Source: Epinephelus fuscoguttatus (taxonomy: Eukaryota > Chordata > Actinopteri > Perciformes > Serranidae). From it: a DNA stretch of 64,000 nucleotides. Shown piece by piece: positions 23,291 through 64,000 of this stretch. Under the pieces are notes generated by a model. That model saw only the letters and a program-made list of their open reading frames with translations, did not search any database and had not been told where the DNA came from. Where the stretch lies: the NCBI RefSeq assembly GCF_011397635.1, contig NC_064771.1, positions 18,787,379 through 18,851,378 of the forward strand. The letters are read 5' to 3'. How positions within the stretch are numbered: the first letter of the stretch is position 1; every line of letters begins with the position of its first letter. Made by a program: the position numbers and the translations under genes.

Positions 23291-23519
23291 AAGGTAGAAG
23301 GCATATCTTTGGATCTGTGACACTATGGATAAAGAAACTGATTCTCTTTCCTATAAAAAAAAAAAAGGGGGAAACAACACAGAACACAGGACGTGCACAA
23401 TCTCTGTAGGTTAATAGTGCTGGAACAGTTTAAAACGCAGTCCCTCAGTGCATTGCAACTTACATAAGTGACCAGAAGGAAACCACTGTACTTAAAGCAG
23501 CTGAGTCAGCAGACGTTTT

Positions 23520-24340
23520 TATGTGAACTCATAAAGGTGGTTTTGGGGATGTGTGCTCTGAGGGTGATGTGAGACGTAGGGGAGTCATGGGAGTTCCCGT
23601 GGTGATAAAGATTTTACAACAGTTGGTCCATCTCTTGCCTTTAAAGCCTCATGGGTTAAAGATTATGGTTTGTGTCATTATTATCAAGGCACTGGCCACT
23701 GGAAGAATCAATGTTCTGTTTTGAGGTCTGAAGATAAACATAAATCTTTGTCGTCTGCTGCGTCTCCTGCCCTGTCTTGTTTCAGTGCTCCTGGGCTAAA
23801 GCGGTGTGGTGGTCCTGGGATTGATGATGATTTTGAGCCCTTTATTGCTGAAGCTTTTGTGTCTTTGCTGGGTTATGAGAAGCATGTGTCTATAAGGTTT
23901 TTGCATCTGTGTTGCCTTTTTCACTTGCAACAGAAACAAGGGGCCTAGCTCTGATGCATGGACAGAGATGGCGTTGATACCTGTACCGTAGCATAACATG
24001 ACACTTGAGTGTGATCTGGTGGAAGGTGTTGTTGCAGTCAGTGTGCACCCTCGCCTTGTGATTCTGGGAAACAATCTAACTGGTGGTGCTGTGTGGGCTA
24101 ATGTGCCATTACTTCCTGTGGTTACTCCTAAACCACTGGCATCAGGGGAGCCAGATGAGAGTGGTCAGAGGTTTCCTTGGGTGTTTCCAGTCAGCGCCTT
24201 GATGTATGCACAGAGTCGTAGTGTAGCTGCTCCAGACTTGCAAGTGGGTTATAAAGGGAGTTGAAGTACATGGTTCCCCTGCCTGATCTTGTCCCTGTCT
24301 GTCACTTGGAGGAGTAGAGTGAAGTTGAACAGGTTGATTC
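23520..24340 (+). mobile_element. Gypsy-type LTR retrotransposon relic (gag zinc knuckle to protease)
   Basis: Broken frames carry a zinc-knuckle-like motif (CHYYQGTGHWKNQC, with the second cysteine replaced by Tyr). A DDDFEPFIAEAFVSL segment and a later frame with LVEGVVAVSVHPRL and LGNNLTGGAVWANVP follow. This order is seen between gag and the retropepsin region of fish Gypsy elements. Frames are interrupted and there is no reverse transcriptase, integrase or visible LTR pair, so it is inactive. It lies between the sulfotransferase relic and copy A. Confidence 0.6.
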
Positions 24341-24401
24341 TATATTCCTTATTGTTAACATCAGTGTCTCTTGTAACTGCTTTGAGGACAGTAAAGTATT
24401 A

Positions 24402-24434
24402 TCTTTATTATTATTTATTATTATTATTTATTAG
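24402..24434. repeat. (ATT)n-rich microsatellite
   Basis: Imperfect ATT/TTATT repeats of about 33 bp lie just left of the duplicated 5' block of sulfotransferase copy A. Confidence 0.8.
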
Positions 24435-24439
24435 TCCCT

Positions 24440-24790
24440 CATCATGAGATACTTAGTATGCCTCAATAGCCACAGGAGATTAGCAGCACCCTGCAATGCC
24501 GCAGACTCCAGTGAATGTCAATCAGATACCACCTGAGATTCCCTTTTTGGGATAACAACGTTTACCTTATCTAACCTTTCTGTTGTTCTTACCTACGAAC
24601 ATAAAGCTTGAAAAAGACACACTTTGAAGGGACTGTACAAAGTATCTTTGCTGTTAATGTTTGACAAAGGATGTAAAGCCAGCCGAGAGAGGAGCAGCAG
24701 AGCAGAACCAACGTACCAGTCTTCACTTAGACATTACAGTCAGCTTCTAGTTTTTGGGATCCCTTAACTGAGCTCTTGACAGTATCAGTC
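24440..24790 (+). promoter_or_regulatory. duplicated 5' flank of sulfotransferase copy A
   Basis: The block from ATGAGATACTTAGTATGCCT to the ATG is repeated upstream of copy B (30778-31082) and in pieces upstream of copy C. The part closest to the start, with GTTAATGTTTGACAAAGGAT, is kept in all three copies (GTGAATG in copy C). It must include the promoter and 5' UTR. GTTAAT resembles an HNF1 half site, but no factor is proven. Confidence 0.45.
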
Positions 24791-29729
<4,939 letters not shown>

Positions 29730-29905
29730 TGGATTTTGGGTGTCCAAACTGATACAGCTCTGCAAACTAAAGACCTTTGTTGACCATTGTCTTCGCAATT
29801 TATTGTTTCTTATCTGTGAAATAAAAGTAAATAAAGGCTAAGTTTCCACCGAGGGAAATGGTTTCAGCTTTTAAAAATAGACAGGAGGTCTGCGTCACTG
29901 GGAGG

Positions 29906-30283
29906 TATCCCAGCAAGCATTTTTTGGTTTAAAAAACGTCTAATAGCCGTCTACATGAAGACCTGACGTCTAGGCTAAATCACGGCTGAATTTGGGCTGT
30001 CAGTGAAAATTTGGTAGACATCTAACCATAGCCAAAGTGTAGACGTCATCAATTATATGGCTACGTAGAGACCATGTCCAAAAAATGGAGATAAACATAT
30101 CTTAATTACTGTTGACTCTCCATACGTGATTGAACATCATACTGCATGCCATCTGCAATGGCGAAAATTACATTTAATCAATTTCAAAATGAAATCGGCT
30201 ACATTTGGGTTACATGTAGCTAGACTAAATCGGAGCTAAATATAGCCAATACGTTTAAATCACGACTATTACTTGCTGGGATA
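29906..30283. mobile_element. MITE with TATCCCAGCAAG termini
   Basis: TATCCCAGCAAGCA at the left and the same sequence inverted (TTACTTGCTGGGATA) at the right bound about 378 bp of non-coding DNA directly downstream of copy A. Superfamily not assigned. Confidence 0.65.
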
Positions 30284-30777
30284 GTTACATTTCTGGGGAA
30301 GTGGATGTCAGGCTACGCCGTAGGTATGGCATCGATTCGACGCAGAAGTATAAATCCTGCTTTATTTTGTTAAAAGTAACAGGGTGATATGCAGCCTGTG
30401 AAGAATCTTGTACTGAGTCTCCTTCAGTCTATAACATGTAAACGTGGATCTGATCTAGTCTACAGCCGCCTGCCAGTCATTTTCAATGTATCTCTTTACC
30501 ATTTAAATATCTGGCAACTCGTATGTGTCAGAGGAACTGAAAAGTGAATATAATGATGATAAAAACTGTTTTACATTTTGGTCCTCCAATATAAAACTCA
30601 CCAAATCACTCACTACAAGGGAGGTTAACAGGAAAGTTTAGCGCAGAAGATTTAAAACACCCTGTTTGCAGATATCCAAAGAAATATTCCTTATTGGTAA
30701 TATCAATGTCTCTGATGCTTGGAGAACAGCAAAATATAATCTTAACCAGATGATTTCTTGACTTCACTGTTTTCCTG
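30284..30777. other. intergenic spacer between sulfotransferase copies A and B
   Basis: Unremarkable AT-rich DNA with no recognisable gene. It sits between the MITE that ends at 30283 and the start of the duplicated 5' flank of copy B at about 30778. Confidence 0.4.
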
Positions 30778-31082
30778 CATGAGATACTTAGTATGCCTTA
30801 GCAGCCGCAGGAGATTAGCAGCACCCTGCAATGTTGCAGACGCCAGTGAATGCCAATCAGAGGTGAATATACCACCTGAAATTGTCTTTTGGAATAACAA
30901 AGTTTACCTTATCTCACCTCTCTGTTACTCCTACCCACAAACATGAAATAAAACATGTTCTGAAGGGATTGTACAAAGTATCTTGGCTGTTAATGTTTGA
31001 CAAAGGATCAAAAGCCAGCCAAGAGAGGAGCAGCAGGGCAGAACCAACGTACCAGTCAACTGAGGTCTCGACAGTATCAGTC
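30778..31082 (+). promoter_or_regulatory. duplicated 5' flank of sulfotransferase copy B
   Basis: It is closely similar to the flank of copy A: ATGAGATACTTAGTATGCCT, then GATTAGCAGCACCCTGCAAT and later GTTAATGTTTGACAAAGGAT. It therefore probably contains the same core promoter and 5' UTR. Confidence 0.45.
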
Positions 31083-38403
<7,321 letters not shown>

Positions 38404-40564
38404 CCAATTTTGGGTTTCCAAACTGACACAGCTCTGCAAACAACAGACCAATGAACCAAAGACCGATGAACTGACACTGCAGCACTCAGAAGGCAAGAAT
38501 ACTGTCAGAAAATCTGACGTGCTGAACACCAAAACAGAACATAAATAAAAATAATTTGAGTCTGGATGTTAAACACTGTAATCATACAATGAAAGGATCA
38601 ATAAAAATGTGCTCCACAAAACAAGTGAGTTGGTAGTCATCACTTGATTGCAGCTTATCACGTAAACAATATATAAGACCAAAAGTGTTGTGACTGAGTG
38701 GACATGCCCATTTTATGTCATGAGACCTCCACCAGAGTCTGCATTGAGATCAGGAAATGAGTTTCCTCTGTGGGGTGGCCTGGTTTAGCCTTTGAGATAG
38801 GGTGAGGAGCTGTTGCTCCTTATGGCTATGTTGAGCTGGTTCAGTCATCTGATCAGGATGCTTCCTGTTAGAGGTTTTACGGGCATGTCCAACTAGTGGG
38901 AGGCCCTGAACATGCTAACGAGATTATACGTCTCATCTGGCCCAGGAATGCTTCAGATTCCCCCAGGAGGAGCAGGAAAGCATTCCATCTGGAAAATAAC
39001 TTGCACTCCCAATGAAATGTTTCTTGGAAATAGCAAATATCTCCTTTATGTGCCGGGAGGACAGTAGAGCATTATCTTTATAAGTTGATTTATTGATCCC
39101 ACTGTTTTTCTCCTCAAATAGGAGATGAGTGACTCCCTTCAAGGTTGCAGACTCCAGTGAATACAACACCTGAAATTCCCTTTTGGGATAATAAGGTCAA
39201 CCTTATATCACCTTTCTGTTATTCTTACCTACAAACTTAAAATTATGCTCTGAAATTTAAGAAAGGTAAACAGGTCACCTAAGTTTTCTCGGAGACACGG
39301 TTTGGAGGGAATGTACAAAATATTATTGGGTAAAATAAATAAAGGATAAATGCAAAAACAAAAGAAATAGAGATAAAAGTGGTAAAACATTGAATCACAT
39401 GTTGAAATCATACACAAGTTGCAGGCTAAAACTACTCTATCATGAAACATACATATTGCTTTTTCTTGACCCTCCCTCATCTTCCAAACACCATGCTTAT
39501 AGTTTATAATGCATTTTTCCTGCCAAATATTTGAAGCCTCAAAACTTTCACTGCCTTGGAAAAGCAGGAAACATTATGCAACTGTTTTCACAAGCTGAGT
39601 AAATTGACCTTTATGTCTAAAATAAGAGGAATAAAAATTACGTCTATTTTCAAAATTCATACATAATATTCCAATGGTCTACAAAAAAGTTAACATGGGC
39701 AATTGTTTCCCCAAATCCAGAAACTAGAGAGCTAAAACTAACTTCAGCTTAGGACTGAATGTTACAATCCCTTGATGCACATACTTGAGACGATGTGTGG
39801 GAGTAATAATGCTGTCTGGGAGTTTCCGAGTGGGACCCAAAGGGTTAAGGTTAAATGGACAGAAAAGTAGGAAAGAGCAAAGGTAGGTAGACAGTTAGAG
39901 TGAGCATAGGGAAGGCAGAGCCAAGGAGAGACATCTGTGCAGAATGAACTCTACACCGCCAGACCGGGCTGTACACTGTACCTCCCCCTACTCCCTTATT
40001 GTGATGAGGGAAGAGAGAAGAAACTAACAGGAGAAAAACGTACCTAACTTTAATCGAGGTGGAGTTAAACTGGCCGATTGTTGTTGACCTTCTAGCACTT
40101 GTGAGTGAAAGTTGGAGCCATGCTGGGGGAGTGGGTGGAAGTTTAGGGAGGGTAAAATCTTCATTAGAGTCATCAAGTGGGTAGCGCCCTTCACTGGTGT
40201 TTCCATGATAGGCCCACAACACCTCCAGAGGGCTCACTGGCATCACCTGGCGTCCCAGGTGCACCAGTGCCCCCCCACCACTTAGTGGTGAGTGTGGTGA
40301 CGGTGAAGTGTTCCCTTCTGCTTCTATACAGATTCTGTGAAGCTTCCATTTCATTCACCATTACTCACTGTCTTGGTTCCATACTGTTGTTTTATTAATG
40401 GATGTTATTTGACCGCTGTTTTAGTTCCAGAAATACTCACCTACTCTGTTGGAGCTGCACCAGCCAAGAGAAAACCCTGAGCTCCCAGATGTGAATGTGT
40501 GGACCTGCACAGATTTACATCAGGATGTTACAGAAGCATGTGTTTACCGACTTAAGTTGCATCT

Positions 40565-40640
40565 ATTAGCTCAGTGAGTAGAGCTGGCACTCCATTAACA
40601 AAGGCAATGTCCTTGCTGCAGCATTGTGCCATTTCAAAAT
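40565..40640 (+). mobile_element. tRNA-like SINE head fragment
   Basis: TTAGCTCAGTGAGTAGAGCT matches an RNA polymerase III A-box head, but the expected B box and body are absent, so only a 5' fragment is present. Confidence 0.35.
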
Positions 40641-41399
40641 ACACTAAGACTCGCACAGGAAATGTACAATTTGCATACAGTCTTTTTCAAAATAGACATA
40701 TTACATGGGTGCAGAACTGGGACCAGTTGCAGCCTTATTTTCAAGGTCTGGATGTGACCGAGGACGAGACACCTCCACCTGGAGTAGTATCCAGCTGGGC
40801 TTTATCTAGAGCTTGCCATATTTCAGCCGCGCTTTGGAAAGCAGAGCTAAATGTAAACAAACATGGCACCACACCGGTAAGGTAAGACAACACGTTTACA
40901 TGTCGTTTTCTATATGTTCTCTGAAAAAAAGCTTGTTTAGTGAACTAACTTTGCACTTGAAGTATGCCTGTTCACTTACGTTTTAACAGGTCTGACGCTA
41001 CTATGTGCCCCGGCTGTATCTAGGCTAACGGCTAACATGCTAACTATTATTTTTATGTCACTAGTCACTTGAAACAAATTTAGGACGATAGGAGACAGGT
41101 TGAAATAAACCGAAATTTCCCTTTAAAGTTTACTTTCACTAATTACATATCACTACCTTCTGAACAGTATTGCTGTATCAGCATACTTCATGCCCAGTTC
41201 AGAGTAAAATTCAATGAGCTGATCCATACTGGGACGATGGTTTTGGAGCAAATGAGTGGAAATAGACAGGACTCTGAAGGAATGGAAAAAGAAAAATATT
41301 GCAGTAAATATATAAATCTTGCTGTGACCTTTAAGGGGCTTTGTATTCTTCATCTTCACACACACGCCCATACATATACATTCTTGCACTTCTCTCTTT

Positions 41400-41660
41400 G
41401 TGAGGACCCCTATTGACATAATGCATTCCCTAGCCCCTTACCCTACCCTTAACCATGACAACTAAATGCCCAACCCTAACCCTTAGCCTAAACCTAATTC
41501 TAACCTGAACCCTAAAGCCAAGTCTTAAACCTGAAACAGGCCTTTGAGAAAGTGAGGCTGGGCCAAAATGTCCTCACTTTGCAAGACTGTCCTCACTCTG
41601 TCACAAAAATACCTTTTTTGGTCCTCACTGTGTAGCATGTACAAGTACTCACACACACCC
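41400..41660. repeat. dispersed fish repeat with degenerate CCCTAA motifs
   Basis: GTGAGGACCCCTATTGACAT, then irregular CCCTTACCCTA and CCCAACCCTAACCC units, ending near GGTCCTCACTGTGTAGCATG. The opening GAGGACC and closing GGTCCTC are inverted, suggesting a short non-autonomous element rather than telomere DNA. Confidence 0.5.
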
Positions 41661-42841
41661 ACACAAAAACGAATTTGCTCAAAATAAAGCTTTAGATTGC
41701 TTTAAACATTAAATGAGTTTCTGCACTTCAAAATATTGATTCAAGATTGTAAATTGCTTTCGGTAACTTGAGCTGAGCTTATTTTTAATGTAAATATTGT
41801 TTCTACCTTAAGCAGGATATTGACTGTGGAAATCCTGGAATGCATATTCTAAACAAACTGAGCTGAGTGCTCTGGACACAAATGAATTCACGCCCAGCAG
41901 ACATGCATCAAACAGCTGCATGTCTACACGTAAAATGTTTCTACTTTGCACGCTTATGAAATCTAAAATGAGAACAGCAGACGTTTCTCAAGCTCTTTTC
42001 TTTTTACTGCCATTTGGTCATCTGTTTTTGTTTACTTTAAAAGTGTGGGTCCAAAGGTAGGTTTCAGCTGGAGAGTGTCAACAGCTTTTCTGTCTCTCAG
42101 TAAAAGATTAGTTTTTCTTTATAAGAGATATTGACAAAAACTCAAGCTTCATTGTTGAGCTCTCAGATGAAATGTTCGATCTTTTGCACTGAGTGTGTGA
42201 TTATAGTTTGCCTCCCTGTGGTAGGGCTCTTTTAAGACCCTCCCATATCCCTTCCTCAAATTACAGAGCAAGCAGTTGAGATAGTATTGTGAGCAAAAGT
42301 GGAATTCATAGGCAACTGGGAATGTTACATAAGGGCACTTTAGTGTTCGTCGGCTTGTACAAGTTCCAGTGATCGCAGACAGAACCTGGTGCAAGCACTC
42401 AGACAGCCAGGTTACAAAGATAGAAAGAGGGTGAAAAGAAACCCATTTCAGAGTGACTGAAGCACTTAGGCTTCAGCTGGGAGTTCAGGACGGATTGTTT
42501 TTCAGATGTTGAAGAGGATTCAGGCTGAAATTCAGACGAAATCAAGGAAGGAGACCAAAACAATAGGCTCCCGGCCAGCAGACAAGGAAACAAGGAAGAG
42601 ATCATGACAGAGTGACGAGGTTGTCGACACAGTGAACAAGCAGGAAGAGATTCGCAGGCAGCTGGAATTTATGGTGTACAAAAAGCAAATCAACTGTGAA
42701 TGTTTGACAAAGGACTGAAAGCCAACTGAGAGAGTGTCTGCTGGGGAGAACCACCCGACCGGCCTTGTTCAAGGCATTTCGCAATTAAATTTTGGATTCT
42801 GGTTTTTGGTTTCCTCAACTGAGCTTTTGACAATATTAGTC

Positions 42842-51200
<8,359 letters not shown>

Positions 51201-52112
51201 CCGATTTTGGGTTTCCAAACTAATGCAGCTCTTCAAACCAAAGACCGATGAAACAAAGGCCAGTGAATCAGAGACCGATGAACTGACACTGTGCAGCACT
51301 CAGAAGGCAGAAATACAGTCAGAAAATCTGACATGTGCTTAACACCAAATCAAAAACATAAATTAAATGAAATTGAGCGTGGATGTTAAACACTGTAATC
51401 ACTGCGCCTCCTGATGGAAACCATCCAAATGTACATTTAAAGGATCAATAAAAATGTGCTCCACGATACAAGTGAGTTGGTAGTCATCACTTTATTGCAG
51501 CTTATCACGTAAACAATATATAAGACCAAAAGTGTTGTGACTGAGTGGACATGCCCATTTAATGTCATGAGACCTCCACCAGAGTCTGCTGACCGCATGG
51601 AGCTTATAGAGAGCGCTGGCAGCTGGAGGCATGTGGTTTTTCTGCCCATATGAAGTCATTTTGCAACCCTAAACCACACTGTACAGAGCCCAGCCAAAGC
51701 AGGGAGGCTGCACGAGACACGAGCAACAAAGACTAGAATAAAAGTAATGAGCTGGAAAGTCAATCATATGAAAATGGACAGAGGACACAAAAACACAACA
51801 GCTGAGAATATCCAAGTTTAACAAAAAAAAATCACTTTTAATACATACTTTATTTCTGAGAATAAAATCTTAAATATTTGAATACTTTATCAGCAAAGAT
51901 ACTTCCCGTCATTTACTCAAATCTCCTTCCTTATATAGAGGCTATGTTTATGTAGAGTTTTTTTGAAAAGTTTTTTGTTTGTTTTTTTTTTTGTCAGTTT
52001 TTCCATGTTTTCTCCTCTCTCTTCTATTGGTTGGCTCGCTATGGCTACTTGATCTTCTCTCTCTTCTCCGCCTCATCCTCTCCAACCCTTAAGATCCTCT
52101 TCTTCTACATCT
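51201..52112. other. spacer between sulfotransferase copy C and atp2a1
   Basis: It contains the duplicated 3' flank of copy C to about 51600, its polyadenylation signal, and then the presumptive 3' UTR region of atp2a1. No further gene is visible. Confidence 0.5.

Positions 52113-64000
<11,888 letters not shown>

Larger units (their letters stand above)
38404..42700. other. spacer between sulfotransferase copies B and C
   Basis: 38404-38745 is 3' flank duplicated downstream of copy C (51201-51600). About 39050-39350 resembles the upstream flank of copies A and B. The rest (about 39350-42690) is specific to this spacer: an unexplained 167-codon minus-strand frame at 39851-40354, a tRNA-like SINE head near 40565, and a common fish repeat with degenerate CCCTAA motifs at about 41400-41650. 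The final 150 bp before the copy C ATG again match the other copies. Confidence 0.5.

Noticed and set aside
30400..30470. Additional sulfotransferase relic between copies A and B
   Set aside because: No stretch there matches any SULT exon; the region is a MITE plus unremarkable AT-rich DNA.
41430..41500. Interstitial telomere array
   Set aside because: CCCTAA-like units are irregular and few, and embedded in a common dispersed repeat; there is no run of perfect TTAGGG.
42734..42841. In-frame N-terminal extension of sulfotransferase copy C
   Set aside because: The frame is open 36 codons upstream, but copies A and B are similar only from the MS-E/K-EK start, and the upstream residues look like untranslated leader.

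Overview
This window is vertebrate nuclear DNA, almost certainly from a ray-finned fish and probably a percomorph teleost. The genes are split into many short exons with GT-AG introns. All recognisable products are animal proteins, and the introns are full of teleost-style MITEs, tRNA-derived SINEs, LINE pieces and microsatellites. There is no bacterial or organellar gene content, no CRISPR array and no operon.

Layout, left to right. (1) 1-6804, minus strand: the first eight coding exons of ataxin-2-like (atxn2l); the gene continues off the left edge. (2) 6805-8967: a divergent intergenic region with a GC-rich core near 7.38-7.47 kb. (3) 8981-14860, plus strand: complete mto1, the mitochondrial tRNA-modifying flavoprotein, 12 coding exons, 682 aa. 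(4) 15052-21550, minus strand: a complete tectonic gene, best matching tectonic-3 (tctn3), 14 coding exons, 627 aa, facing mto1 tail to tail. (5) About 22.9-24.3 kb: a degraded sulfotransferase relic and a Gypsy-type LTR retrotransposon relic. (6) 24791-51200, plus strand: three intact tandem cytosolic sulfotransferase genes of the SULT1 family (copies A, B, C). Each has seven coding exons of identical length and encodes 309 aa. (7) 52113-63195, minus strand: the last 19 coding exons of a SERCA calcium pump, atp2a1; its 5' exons lie beyond the right edge.

atxn2l, SULT1 genes and ATP2A1 are also neighbours on human chromosome 16p11.2, so the frame of the window is an old vertebrate linkage group. 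The sulfotransferases have expanded locally, and mto1 and tctn3 sit inside the block. The genes do not form a pathway: RNA-granule regulation, mitochondrial tRNA wobble modification, ciliary transition zone, PAPS-dependent sulfonation and muscle calcium uptake are independent functions.

The most interesting signals are: (a) strong homogenisation of exons 5-6 and the intron between them across the three sulfotransferases, while exon 1 diverges; (b) a long-inverted-repeat transposon family present in the same last intron of all three copies, one unrelated copy of which (55.4-56.4 kb) carries a decayed THAP DNA-binding domain; (c) a GC-AG intron in atp2a1; (d) overlapping 3' ends predicted for mto1 and tctn3; (e) several nested transposon insertions. 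Exon borders were placed by reading-frame continuity, splice consensus and family knowledge; no alignment or expression data were available.
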